Notes under the pieces: generated by a model
What the model was told of the DNA's origin: nothing
The model's database searches: none
Seen by the model: the letters and a program-made list of their open reading frames with translations, nothing else
NCBI RefSeq assembly: GCF_027627575.1
Contig: NZ_CP114065.1
Location: 5,084,001-5,148,000 of the forward strand
Source of the DNA: Kribbella sp. CA-293567
GTDB lineage: Bacteria; Actinomycetota; Actinomycetes; Propionibacteriales; Kribbellaceae
Direction of reading: 5' to 3'
Length of the DNA stretch: 64,000 nt
Part shown: positions 25,294-34,224 of the stretch, in pieces
How the letters are laid out: each line of letters opens with the position of its first letter
How positions within the stretch are numbered: position 1 is the first letter of the stretch
Program-made: the position numbers and the translations under genes

Positions 25294-26211
25294 TTAGAAC
25301 AGGTCGACTCCAGTGGCTTCGACGGACCAGCCCCAAAGGTGCTTGGCGAGCTCGGGGTCCTGGGCGGCCTTGGTCGGCTGGACCAGCTTGGGTTTGCCGC
25401 GAACCTCGAACAGCGCGGGACCGTAGTACGAGCCGGAGGGCACGGCGGGCGCCGTACCGGCGTACAGGCTGGGCCAGGCACCTGCCGCGGCGGACTGGGC
25501 GACGAGCCTGGTGCCGAAACCGAGGATGCGGGACTCGAGGCTGACGCCACCGAGCTGGGGGCCTGAGCTCTGCAGGTGCGTCCGCGCGAACCCGGGATGG
25601 GCGGCGACGCTGACGAGCGGCGACCCGGCTGCGCGGGCGCGGCGATCCAGCTCGAGCATGAAGAGCAGGTTGGCGAGCTTGGACTTCCCGTACGCGTCCC
25701 ACTTCGAGTAGCCGTGCTCCGCGCGGAGGTCGCCCTGACCGATGCTGCCCACGGTCTTGTGCATGAACGAGCTGACCGTGACGACGCGCGGGTTCGATGC
25801 CTTCAGCAACAGTGGCAGCAGGTGCGCGGTGAGAGCGAAGTGGCCGAGGTGGTTCGTACCGACCTGCAGCTCGAAACCGTCCACGGTCTGCCGGTACGGC
25901 GGTGCCATCACGCCGGCGTTGTTGACCAGAAGGTCGAGACTGTCGTGCTCCTTGGCAAACCGCTCGGCGGCAGTCGCGACGCCTTGGAGGTCGGCCAGGT
26001 CGAGCGCGAGGATCTGGGCTGTTCCCCCGGAAGCGGCCGTGAGCTTCGCGGCGGCCTGCTCGGACTTCTCCGGATTGCGCGCGGCGATCGTCACCTCGGC
26101 CCCGTGCCGGAGGAGTTCGAGGGCGGTCTCGTAGCCGAGGCCGCTGGTCGCGCCGGTGACGAGGGCTCGACGGCCGGTCAGGTCAGGGATGTCCGAAGTG
26201 CTCCAGCTCAT
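25294..26211 (-). CDS. short-chain dehydrogenase/reductase (retinol-dehydrogenase-like)
   Basis: 305-residue NAD(P)-dependent oxidoreductase. Rossmann motif TGATSGLG (about residues 20-27), NNAGVM, catalytic Ser in TVSSFMHK and Tyr-Lys in YGKSK, so all catalytic residues are present. The N-terminus MSWSTSDIPDLTGRRALVTG is typical of the family and supports ATG 26211, although this codon lies inside a perfect 17-bp inverted repeat (26203-26243) and no clear Shine-Dalgarno is seen. Substrate unknown. It is downstream of the M36-like protease on the same strand. Confidence 0.88.
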   Translation of the reverse strand: MSWSTSDIPDLTGRRALVTGATSGLGYETALELLRHGAEVTIAARNPEKSEQAAAKLTAASGGTAQILALDLADLQGVATAAERFAKEHDSLDLLVNNAGVMAPPYRQTVDGFELQVGTNHLGHFALTAHLLPLLLKASNPRVVTVSSFMHKTVGSIGQGDLRAEHGYSKWDAYGKSKLANLLFMLELDRRARAAGSPLVSVAAHPGFARTHLQSSGPQLGGVSLESRILGFGTRLVAQSAAAGAWPSLYAGTAPAVPSGSYYGPALFEVRGKPKLVQPTKAAQDPELAKHLWGWSVEATGVDLF

Positions 26212-26243
26212 GCACCCACAGTAGCCGTGGGTGCATGAGCTGG
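26203..26243. promoter_or_regulatory. perfect 17-bp inverted repeat over the SDR start codon
   Basis: Arms CCAGCTCATGCACCCAC (26203-26219) and GTGGGTGCATGAGCTGG (26227-26243) pair perfectly around a 7-base loop. It lies between the stop of the upstream protease gene (26260) and the first codons of the SDR gene, whose ATG (26211-26209) is inside one arm. It may be the protease terminator, and in RNA it would bury the SDR start. Confidence 0.75.
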
Positions 26244-26259
26244 ATCGTGTTGCTTGCCG

Positions 26260-27741
26260 TCAGAGGATCTTGCGGGCCTTGAAGGCGTTGGTGACCTGCT
26301 CGGCGGCCGCCTTGCCGTAGAGCAGACGAGCCGACTGCACGGTCACCCGCGCGGCGTCGGCGAACGAGGTGTCCGGCGCGTAGAAGAAGGTGCCCTGCAG
26401 GATCACCTTGTTGGCCTTGTTCCGGCCGAGCGCGTTGTGGATGTCCCACAGCGCGTTGGACCAGATCTCACCGTCGGCGTGCACCTGGCCGACCATGTCG
26501 TCGGTGGTCTTGCCGGTGTCGGTGCGCCGCAGGCAGTGCTTCGGGCCGTCGGTGTACGACGTGGCGTCCCAGTCCATCACGCACGGCAGGTCGTAGTTCT
26601 TGCTGACCGGGATCGACATCGTCACGGCCCAGTAGTCGCCGAAGCCCTCGCCCATCGCGCCGGCCTCGGCCGATTCGCCGTACCCGGGCACGATGTCGTC
26701 CTGGATCGCGTGACCGTACTCGTGCCAGATCACCTCGGCGTCCTCGGCGTCGTCGACCCCACCCTCGCCCATCGTGATCATGTCGATCGACGGGTCGTAG
26801 AACGAGTTGTCACCGTCGAAGGTGTTGATCGAGAAGTCCTGCGACTCGTTGTTCACCTCGGTGAAGCCGAGCGAGTGGATGTACTCCTGGGTCTGGTTGA
26901 CCTGGTAGTACGCCATCACCTGCTCGAACTTGTCGTTCGCGCGCTGGAAGACGAAGTTGTTGTTCTTGTTGTACGCGACGCCGCCCTTGGCCTCCTTGAT
27001 GTTGACGTAGGGGCCGTTCAGGTAGCCCGAGCCGTCCAGGTTGCGCAGGATGACGTTCTTCTGCGCCAGGAACAGCTGGTTGGAGTTCTTGTCGTTGTTG
27101 TCGAGCAGGTCCTCGTTCTTCAGCGTCACGCTCGGGCTGGGGTCGAACACCGACCCGCGACCCTCGGCGTTGTCGCTGATCACCTTGGACTCGACCACCG
27201 TGCCGGTCTTCGCGTCGACGAGCGACCGGCTGGCGCCCTCGGACGACCGGGAGGTCACGTTCCACACCAGCTTGGCGTTCGGGCCGCCGAGGACGGCCAA
27301 CCGGGCCGCTCCCTGGGCCGCGGCCGGCGTCGGGGTGACGTTCTTGCCACCCGCGCTCCGGTTCCGCGCGGCGCGCGCGGTGACCACCGTGTTCGCGCTC
27401 TTGGTGGCCGTTGCCGACGGCACCTTGGCGCTCACGTCGAGGTCGGCCGGTACGGCGTCGCGGCCGTCGGCGACCTGCACCTTGCCCGACTTGTCGACGT
27501 GCTGCGCGTAGTACCCACCGACGACCGGCAGCCCCTTGAAGGTCTGCTGGTACCAGTGGTGCTTGCCGAGCAGCGACGTCTTGGTCTTGATCAGCTTCAG
27601 GTTGCCCGGCACCGCGTTGGCGGCCGAGTTGCCCGCCGGCGCTGCCCCCGCGGCGCTGGTGAACGACAGCCCGAGTGCCAGCACCGCGCCAGTGGCGGTG
27701 ACGGCTGCGATCGCCTTGCGGCGACGCGATTGCTCCCTCAT
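26260..27741 (-). CDS. secreted zinc metalloprotease, M36/fungalysin-like
   Basis: 493 residues. Signal peptide about 1-33, an FTP-like propeptide region (KTKTSLLGKHHWYQQTFKGL, VVGGYYAQHVDKSGK) and a catalytic domain with HEYGH (His340, Glu341, His344) and the downstream Glu in GEGFGDYW, the gluzincin third ligand. The propeptide would keep the enzyme inactive until export and self-cleavage, as in thermolysin/fungalysin families. ATG 27741 is preceded by GGGAGGGAATCACC. Monocistronic or cotranscribed with the SDR; a hairpin separates them. Confidence 0.88.
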   Translation of the reverse strand: MREQSRRRKAIAAVTATGAVLALGLSFTSAAGAAPAGNSAANAVPGNLKLIKTKTSLLGKHHWYQQTFKGLPVVGGYYAQHVDKSGKVQVADGRDAVPADLDVSAKVPSATATKSANTVVTARAARNRSAGGKNVTPTPAAAQGAARLAVLGGPNAKLVWNVTSRSSEGASRSLVDAKTGTVVESKVISDNAEGRGSVFDPSPSVTLKNEDLLDNNDKNSNQLFLAQKNVILRNLDGSGYLNGPYVNIKEAKGGVAYNKNNNFVFQRANDKFEQVMAYYQVNQTQEYIHSLGFTEVNNESQDFSINTFDGDNSFYDPSIDMITMGEGGVDDAEDAEVIWHEYGHAIQDDIVPGYGESAEAGAMGEGFGDYWAVTMSIPVSKNYDLPCVMDWDATSYTDGPKHCLRRTDTGKTTDDMVGQVHADGEIWSNALWDIHNALGRNKANKVILQGTFFYAPDTSFADAARVTVQSARLLYGKAAAEQVTNAFKARKIL

Positions 27742-27953
27742 GGTGATTCCCTCCCAAGGTGGGCGAACGGCCGTGCTGGAACGACCACGGTCCGTCGCGA
27801 CCCTAGTTCGCCCGGCACCTTCCTGGGAAGCAAAACTCTCAGCCGTTCCGCGTCGGCAAGGGAAATCATCTAGCGTCTCAGTGACCTGAGTAGCGGACCG
27901 AACCTGTCCTCTTCTCGTCCTACCGTTGGCATCGACCCGAGAGAGGACCAGCC

Positions 27954-29057
27954 ATGACGAAGTTGAGTCTCCAAGCCCTGAACCGCGCGACCCTCGCCCG
28001 CCAGTGGCTGATCGAACGCCGCTCCGCCACCGCGCTGGAGGCGATCGAGCACCTGGTCGGCATGCAGGCCCAGAGCCCGCTCGCGCCGTACGTCGGCCTG
28101 TGGACCCGCCTCACCGGCTTCGACCCCGCGGAACTGGCCGGCCTGCTGGAGTCGCGCCGAGCGGTCCGCGGTTCGATGATGCGAGCCACCATCCACCTGG
28201 TCTCCAGCCGCGACTTCCTGGCGATCCGCGGACTGGTCCAGCCCCGCCTGGAACGCGAGGTCTACGCCAACCAGACCTACGGCCGCCACCGCCTCGAGGG
28301 CGTCGACCTGGACGCCGTCCTCGCCGCCGGCACAGCCCGGATGACCGAGGCGCCGGCCACCGCGGTACAACTCCGCGAACACCTGGCCACCCTCTTCCCC
28401 GACCACGACGCCCCGTCCCTGGCGCACGCCGTACGCTGCCTGCTCCCCACCATCCAGATCCCGCCCCGAGGCATCTGGGGCAAGGGCGGCAACCCCACCA
28501 TGACCACCGCCGACCTCTGGCTGGACGCCCCCATCGACCCCACCCCCGACATCGACCGCCTGGTCCTCCGCTACCTGGCCGCCTACGGCCCCGCCTCGGT
28601 AGCCGACGCCCAAGCCTGGTCCGGCCTCACCCGCCTAGCCGAAGTCTTCGCCCGCCTCGACCTCGTCACCTACACCCACGCCGACACAGGCCGCACCCTC
28701 TACGACCTCCCCGACACCCCCCTCCCCCATGAGGACACCGAAGTCCCCACCCGCTTCCTCCCGGAGTACGACAACCTCCTCCTCTCCCACGCCGACCGAA
28801 CCCGCTGGCTCCCCGACGCCGACCGAACCCGCCTAACCCTCCAAGAAGTCCTCACCCGAGGCTCAGTCCTCCACAACGGCCACCCCGCCGCCCTGTGGAA
28901 ACTCACCAACCACCCGAAGTCTCGGACCACATTGGAGATCGAACCCCTCACGGCCGTCTCCAAAGCTGCTCGGGACGCCATAGAAGCCGAAGCCCAGAAC
29001 CTCCTGGCTTTCACCCGCCCTACCGCCGCCACTACCGAGATCAGGTTCCTCGGCTAG
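27954..29057 (+). CDS. winged-helix DNA-binding domain protein (HTH_42/DUF1006 type)
   Basis: 367 residues of the family PF06224 type. Recognisable sequence: ARQWLIERR, LVGMQAQSPLAPYVGLWTRL near the start, RGSMMRATIHLVS, YLAAYGPASVADAQAWSGL and FLPEYDNLLLSHADR. The family contains stacked winged helices and includes proteins linked to DNA crosslink unhooking (AlkX/AlkZ relatives), so a DNA-repair glycosylase-like role is possible. The last third (about 28,580-28,900) is very rich in CCC/ACC codons. ATG 27954 is preceded by GAGAGGACCAGCC. Convergent with the leftward operon ending at 29075. Confidence 0.82.
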   Translation: MTKLSLQALNRATLARQWLIERRSATALEAIEHLVGMQAQSPLAPYVGLWTRLTGFDPAELAGLLESRRAVRGSMMRATIHLVSSRDFLAIRGLVQPRLEREVYANQTYGRHRLEGVDLDAVLAAGTARMTEAPATAVQLREHLATLFPDHDAPSLAHAVRCLLPTIQIPPRGIWGKGGNPTMTTADLWLDAPIDPTPDIDRLVLRYLAAYGPASVADAQAWSGLTRLAEVFARLDLVTYTHADTGRTLYDLPDTPLPHEDTEVPTRFLPEYDNLLLSHADRTRWLPDADRTRLTLQEVLTRGSVLHNGHPAALWKLTNHPKSRTTLEIEPLTAVSKAARDAIEAEAQNLLAFTRPTAATTEIRFLG

Positions 29058-29074
29058 CCGCTGCCCGCAAGGGA

Positions 29075-30127
29075 CTACCGAGCCTGAAGATAAACCTCAA
29101 GGCTTCGGATTCGCTCCGCTATCGACGGTTGCCCAGCCAACCAGTCAGGCTGCGTCAACCCCAACCGGCGCGAGGTTTCCTGGTGTTGGGCCTGCCAGCC
29201 GTAGAAGACCTCGAGCAGTTTGCGGCCGTAGCCCAGATCCGCGACGGCGCGATCCGCCATCCGCTCGAGCAACTTCGCCTCCCCGATGAACAGAAGCGGC
29301 GCGAAGAGCGGAGTCAGAAACAGCAGGGGGACGAGCAGGCTGTCGTAGAAGATCAGCGAAGCGAAGATGAATCCGAAATAGGAAATCATCAGGAAGCCGA
29401 CGATCGAACACCCCACCGCGGGAACAGTGCGGCTCAACTTGAGCAGTTGACGGACGGCCAGGGCAACGATTCGAGTCGGTACGGAGTACCACAGAGCAAT
29501 TCTGCTCACCCAACCACGACCGTGAAGATGAGTCGCCAGATCATGTGCCATCGCAGCCTCGAGGTGACTTGGCGGCAAGGTGTAGATCGCCCATCCCGTC
29601 ACCGTCACGGTGCACCCGCCGGCTGATGCACCGGTAGGACTCTCGGAGCCTTCGATCCAGAGGGTGTATCGGTTCGGATCGATGCCAGCACGGTTCGCCA
29701 CTGCCAGCCAGCTAGGTGCCAGGCGCTGCGCCTCGACCATAGTTGGCCGCCTGAGGCCCAGAAGATAGCGAGCCACCAGACCGTCCGACCCCGGCCACAG
29801 GACAATCAGACCCGAACACAGCCAGATGGCGATCAGCACCCACGTGCGCCCCTCCAGGTCGAACCCCTGACAGAGCCAGTAGATGATGATGAAGCTGACA
29901 CCGGCCCAGAGCAGACCGTTGAGGACTTCCGCGATCACCAGCCCAATGCCGCCCGGTGGATTGGCGGCGTTCGGTCGCCCAGGAACATGCACAGCTTCAT
30001 GTGGTGGGCGTGGCGGCAACTGAGGCCTGCCAGGTCCATTCGGCGGCACGCCGTGAGACGGACTGTTGGGACCTGGCACTGACCGACCAGGGCGGGAGTC
30101 GTCGAATGGTCCCTCAGGATTGCTCAT
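29075..30127 (-). CDS. membrane protein resembling an M48 peptidase with an altered zinc motif
   Basis: 350 residues: a Pro-rich cytoplasmic N-terminus (about 60), paired membrane helices near 62-115, then SHLEAAMAHDLATHLHG where M48 proteins have the zinc-binding HExxH. Here it reads HDLATH (His195, Asp196, His199), replacing the catalytic Glu by Asp. Two further helices (about 240-290) and ERMADRAVADLGYG, matching the M48 third-ligand region (ExxAD), follow. It is the last gene of the type IV secretion-like operon, 15 bases after the cell-wall hydrolase. It may be a degenerate or atypical HtpX-like protein handling membrane components of the machine; this is inferred. Confidence 0.7.
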   Translation of the reverse strand: MSNPEGPFDDSRPGRSVPGPNSPSHGVPPNGPGRPQLPPRPPHEAVHVPGRPNAANPPGGIGLVIAEVLNGLLWAGVSFIIIYWLCQGFDLEGRTWVLIAIWLCSGLIVLWPGSDGLVARYLLGLRRPTMVEAQRLAPSWLAVANRAGIDPNRYTLWIEGSESPTGASAGGCTVTVTGWAIYTLPPSHLEAAMAHDLATHLHGRGWVSRIALWYSVPTRIVALAVRQLLKLSRTVPAVGCSIVGFLMISYFGFIFASLIFYDSLLVPLLFLTPLFAPLLFIGEAKLLERMADRAVADLGYGRKLLEVFYGWQAQHQETSRRLGLTQPDWLAGQPSIAERIRSLEVYLQAR

Positions 30128-30142
30128 GCATCGCCTTCGCCA

Positions 30143-31288
30143 TTAGTACACCGACACATGGACGTGGTCGTAGTGTCCACCGGTCGCATCGGTGGGACTG
30201 TAGACACCGCCACCGTTGTAGGGCTTCCATCGCCCGGTACGAGCACTCCAGATCTTGCCATACCAGATCAGGTACCTGACGCCGGTCGTACCGGCCGTCT
30301 GGATGGTCCAGTTCGCAATCTTGTCGCCCTCGGCTCGTAGCGGCGACGACTGACGGGCGTCACCGCCGACCATCAGATCGCAGGCTTTACCCTTGGGATG
30401 ATCACTGGTCGGATTCCACGCGTGGCGATCCCAGCAACTCATCGGCGGATTCGCGAGCGCGGCGCGCGCCTGACCGACCCACAGAGCGAGCCGGGGCGTC
30501 ACCATCCCGCCGGTCCCGGTGGGATCGGTCACCGTTTGTTCCTCAGGCGGCCAGACGCCATTGACCGGTTCCCCTGCGATGAGGCCTTGTTGCTCGTCAC
30601 ACTCGTCAAGATTGACGGTGCCGGCTCCGCCGATCGTCGGCTTCGGCCCGGAGCGGCCCGCGTACGGGTCCCCCACTCGATCGAGATCGATTCCCGCGGC
30701 TGCGGCGATCGACCGAGCGGTCGCCTCATGCCGGGCGTATGCGTTGGGAAAAGCCGAAACCTGGACAGCCTGAGCAGCCTCGGTGTACGACATCGCCGGC
30801 CAGCCGTCGATTTCCACGAGGCCCGGGGGACTCGGCGGCTTGGGACCGCCGAAGAAGGCCTCTGCCGCATATGTCGGGTCGAGAATTTCCTGAACCGAGC
30901 CCCAGCCTGCAGCTGGCCGCTGCTGGAATAGCCCAACCGAATCCCGGTCGCCGTAGTTGATGTTCTGCAGTTGTGATTCTTGTAAGGCAGTCATCAGTGC
31001 GACCAGAGTGGCTCGTCCGGGCAGACCACGAGCGACGGCGACCCCGTCGATGATCTTGGCGAAGGCCTGTTGCTGCGCGCGGATCGACTCGTTCGCGCGT
31101 GGCCCTACCGCCCGGCCGCCGTCTCCCGCGGGGCAACCCGCCACGAATCTGTCTCCACCTGCGCCGAAAGGCACGATGAGCGCCAGTCCGAGCAATCCGA
31201 CGACGGCCATCAGACCGAGGGCCTTCATCACCATCGATTTGCCTACCATCGCGCCCAGCACGCCGCCGGCCTCGCGCTCCGTCAGCAT
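30143..31288 (-). CDS. cell-wall hydrolase: transglycosylase-like plus M15-like peptidase domains (TcpG-like role)
   Basis: About 381 residues. One membrane anchor (about 20-42) is followed by an extracytoplasmic lysozyme-like domain with ALQESQLQNINYGDRDSVGLFQQRP, the actinobacterial transglycosylase signature with its catalytic Glu. The C-terminal domain has SDHPKGKACDLMVGG and GGHYDHVHVSVY, the His-x6-Asp ... HxH zinc pattern of M15/VldE-like peptidases. Such enzymes open peptidoglycan for conjugation machines. ATG 31288 is chosen; an ATG at 31327 (20-base overlap with the upstream gene) and GTG 31303 are alternatives, none with a decisive ribosome site. Confidence 0.82.
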   Translation of the reverse strand: MLTEREAGGVLGAMVGKSMVMKALGLMAVVGLLGLALIVPFGAGGDRFVAGCPAGDGGRAVGPRANESIRAQQQAFAKIIDGVAVARGLPGRATLVALMTALQESQLQNINYGDRDSVGLFQQRPAAGWGSVQEILDPTYAAEAFFGGPKPPSPPGLVEIDGWPAMSYTEAAQAVQVSAFPNAYARHEATARSIAAAAGIDLDRVGDPYAGRSGPKPTIGGAGTVNLDECDEQQGLIAGEPVNGVWPPEEQTVTDPTGTGGMVTPRLALWVGQARAALANPPMSCWDRHAWNPTSDHPKGKACDLMVGGDARQSSPLRAEGDKIANWTIQTAGTTGVRYLIWYGKIWSARTGRWKPYNGGGVYSPTDATGGHYDHVHVSVY

Positions 31289-31307
31289 GAGAGACTCACC
31301 CACTCCG

Positions 31308-32207
31308 TCACGGGCCCGACCCGCCATTCAGATCGCTGACGACCCAAGCGGCATCTTCTGGCACCAGCGTCACCACCAACGGCAGAACTATCCGATCCGG
31401 TCGTTTGCCCGTGATATCGATTGTGACGGTTACCAGGCGACTTATCCGGGTCGGCGTGTCGACAGGCGCAGAATCCGGCTTCGGCGTTGTGACGGTCACT
31501 GAAGCGACGATCGACTTACCGCTGTCGGTCTTGAGCGCTTCATACGTCGAATCTTCATTGGCGACGAGACTGTCGCCTACCTGATCGGTGATGAACGGGC
31601 CTGTCTTCGCCACCAGTTCGCTGTAGGTTTCCGCGCTGGGATCCCGGGTGTAGAACATCCGCGCCCACTTGGTCACCACATCAACGACGGCAGTCGTCGC
31701 AAGCGCCGTTGGGCGCTCCGTCAGTACTGGCGGAGTCGAGATCGATGAGGTAGGCGAAACAACACTGGAGGGTTCAGCCGTCGGCACGGGCTCGGACGCA
31801 CCGGGCTGCTCCGGTGGCAGCGACGGAGTCAACAGACCGACATTCTTGTCCGCCGGTTCGTCCCGACCGAGCAACCGCGGAAGTCCGCCTCCGAAGCCCA
31901 GCACAACGATTGCCAGGATGAGAACAGCGACCACGACCGTTACCGGGCTGGTCGGCTCACTCTGTCGTTGCTGACGCAGCCATGCCATTCGCTCGGCGTA
32001 GTCATCGCGTCGCCAGGACCGTTTCGCCTGCCGCCGGTCCCGACGACGAAGGTCGTCGATCTCGTCGGGATACGAGTAGTCCGGCCGTACCACGTCGCGC
32101 CAGCCGTCCGGCGCATCCGGGCGCGTACGATCGAACCCGCTGTCAGCATCGTCGTCCAACTCAGGGCGCCGTTTGCTGTGCTTCTTTCCACCCTCCCGCC
32201 GGCTCAT
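31308..32207 (-). CDS. bitopic membrane protein of the secretion-like operon (VirB8-like position)
   Basis: 299 residues. A very charged cytoplasmic N-terminus (RRREGGKKHSKRR, RRRDRRQAKRSWRRDDYAER) precedes one membrane helix (VTVVVAVLILAIVVLGFG, about 89-107). A Pro/Ser/Thr linker and a C-terminal globular domain of about 130 residues with alternating strands (SIVASVTVTTPKPD, ISRLVTVTIDITGKR) follow. The layout is that of VirB8/TcpC-type NTF2-fold proteins, but the similarity is by architecture only. It lies 7 bases after the VirB6-like gene, so it is cotranscribed. Confidence 0.72.
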   Translation of the reverse strand: MSRREGGKKHSKRRPELDDDADSGFDRTRPDAPDGWRDVVRPDYSYPDEIDDLRRRDRRQAKRSWRRDDYAERMAWLRQQRQSEPTSPVTVVVAVLILAIVVLGFGGGLPRLLGRDEPADKNVGLLTPSLPPEQPGASEPVPTAEPSSVVSPTSSISTPPVLTERPTALATTAVVDVVTKWARMFYTRDPSAETYSELVAKTGPFITDQVGDSLVANEDSTYEALKTDSGKSIVASVTVTTPKPDSAPVDTPTRISRLVTVTIDITGKRPDRIVLPLVVTLVPEDAAWVVSDLNGGSGP

Positions 32208-32214
32208 CTCCTGC

Positions 32215-34224
32215 TCACCTGCGGGTCGGCACCATGACGGTCACGCCGTCCTTGGTCACCTTGGAATACTCGCGAAATCGGCGAGTGCCGCCGGCAGCGG
32301 GACGTCTACGCTCCCGAGCCTTCGGCGGACCCTCGCGCAAGCTGGCCGAATGGGTGTGCACGCGCGGTTCGAATCGACCGCCGGCCTGCGGCTGAGGAGT
32401 ATCTCTGGCATGCCGGGGACGCTTGGCCTCAGCTGAGCCGGCAGTAGACGCCGAAGGAGCCGCAGCGGACGAGGTCACTCCGCCGCCCGGGTTGTAGCCG
32501 ACGGAGATCGTCTTGCGTCGACTTGCTCCGCGACTCTCACCACCTGAGCTGGCACCTGCGGCTGCTGCCTGCACGTACTGAGCTCGTTCCTTGGCCTTGG
32601 CCGACTGAGCGTCGGCGCGACCGACGGACCCAGCAGCCTTGGGACTGCCGGATGCCTCGATCGCACGCCGATCGTGGCCGGCCGAAACCTCATGTGCTGG
32701 CCGTTGCTGCGCACTGACAGCAGTTCGAGCTCGAGCACCAGCAAGCGCCGGGGCTTGCCGGAAGATCCGAACAGAAGTCGCCTTCTCGACACTCGCTTCG
32801 CGAGCGCCTCCCTTGCCGGTCACGCGCTCACCAACAGTCGGGCTGGCCGCACGGCTTCCCACAGCTCCCATGAGGCGGCGCACGGCACCCGTCGCTCCGC
32901 GACGCGCCAGTCCGCCCATCAGAAGGCTTCCTGCACCTGGCCGCATCATCGAGCTCATGCTCTCGAAGAGCCGGCGGAGCCGGAAGCCGGCGATCAGAAC
33001 AGCGATAGCCAGGCCGCTCACCGGCAGCCATCCAAGGGTGTCGGTAAGACCGAAGACCGCCGTTACCAAGGCGAGGGTCGTCGAGAACACCAGCAACGCC
33101 AGGATTGATTGCAAGACGAGTCCGAGCAGCGCTTCGAACCAGTTCATCCCCCACTGTCTGGTGCGCCCCGGAATGGCCCACAAACAAGCGAAGAGCACAC
33201 CGACCACCAGCAAGAGCATGCAACCGACAAAAGCCATCAAGGCGGTGAAAGCCAGCGAGATGGTCAGAAACGCGAACAGAGTCGCAGCGATGGCGCCGAG
33301 GGTGAGTACACCGATGCGGCCGAAGGGGTTTTCTCCCTTCGCCCACTTGACCGTGGAGGAATCTCCGCCGCCCTCCCCCTTGCTGACCTGGTTGTCGATG
33401 TACTCCTTGCGAGCCTCGCCGTCTGTTCCCTTGTCCAGCAGGCCCTTGCCGTAGCGCTCACATGCAGCTAGCGAACCGAACTCGGCCACGCACCACGGAG
33501 TCGCCGCAAATGCTCGCCAAGTCGCATCACCGGACTTCCGAAGAAGTGTGTCGCGCTCAGTACCCGAGAAGCTCGGCTCCGGCATGGTCATCGGAACCTT
33601 CACAGTGTCACCGAGGACCTGGGTCGAAGTACCGACCACAGCATCAGAACCGATCTGACGCGCCCCGTCGACTCCGGTGAGCCAGGTCGACGGCGCGACA
33701 GCGAAACTGGTTGCCAACAAGCCCGCCGCGAACACCCAGACCAACTGTCCCATCGCGCTGCCGCTCGCACGACGCTGCGCATAGGCGGCGATCGCGCCGA
33801 AAGCCAACGCCGACGGCAACAACCAGCCGACGAATTCGGTGTTGACCGTACCGATCGCGGCGGCCGCCGTGTCCGTCAACGGCTTGATGTCGGTGAACGA
33901 GAAGAGCCACCATCCAACCGAGATCGCGGCCCGAGTGATCGCCACGATGTACATCATCACCATGTGCGCATACCCGTTGAAGACAGCTTGGATCGGATCT
34001 CTGAAGCTGGTCTCGAAGTCGAGGCCGTACGCCGTTGGGCTGTACTGCTCGAAGAGGGTCCGAGTGTCGCCCCCGGTCAGGTCCGGGGTCGGCAGAAGAT
34101 CTCCGAAGCCGGTGGGATTGGTGGGGCCTGTGTCGGGGTCAGCGGCCAGCGCGGTCTGGCAGAAGATGATGGTGGTGACGGCCAGAGTCGTGAGGGCTGT
34201 CTGGAGTCTGCGCCGGGCTCTCAT
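32215..34224 (-). CDS. polytopic membrane protein, VirB6/TrbL/TcpH-like
   Basis: 669 residues. A signal-anchor-like N-terminus (LTTLAVTTIIFCQTALA), then about six to eight membrane helices up to residue 420, including ISVGWWLFSFTD, FVGWLLPSALAFGAIAAY and LTLGAIAATLFAFLTISLAF. A long Ala/Ser/Arg-rich cytoplasmic tail of about 240 residues follows. This is the layout of the TrbL/VirB6 channel component of type IV secretion systems. Its ATG overlaps the VirB4-like stop by 4 bases (ATGA), so production is translationally coupled to the ATPase. Probable inner-membrane channel subunit. Confidence 0.8.
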   Translation of the reverse strand: MRARRRLQTALTTLAVTTIIFCQTALAADPDTGPTNPTGFGDLLPTPDLTGGDTRTLFEQYSPTAYGLDFETSFRDPIQAVFNGYAHMVMMYIVAITRAAISVGWWLFSFTDIKPLTDTAAAAIGTVNTEFVGWLLPSALAFGAIAAYAQRRASGSAMGQLVWVFAAGLLATSFAVAPSTWLTGVDGARQIGSDAVVGTSTQVLGDTVKVPMTMPEPSFSGTERDTLLRKSGDATWRAFAATPWCVAEFGSLAACERYGKGLLDKGTDGEARKEYIDNQVSKGEGGGDSSTVKWAKGENPFGRIGVLTLGAIAATLFAFLTISLAFTALMAFVGCMLLLVVGVLFACLWAIPGRTRQWGMNWFEALLGLVLQSILALLVFSTTLALVTAVFGLTDTLGWLPVSGLAIAVLIAGFRLRRLFESMSSMMRPGAGSLLMGGLARRGATGAVRRLMGAVGSRAASPTVGERVTGKGGAREASVEKATSVRIFRQAPALAGARARTAVSAQQRPAHEVSAGHDRRAIEASGSPKAAGSVGRADAQSAKAKERAQYVQAAAAGASSGGESRGASRRKTISVGYNPGGGVTSSAAAPSASTAGSAEAKRPRHARDTPQPQAGGRFEPRVHTHSASLREGPPKARERRRPAAGGTRRFREYSKVTKDGVTVMVPTRR

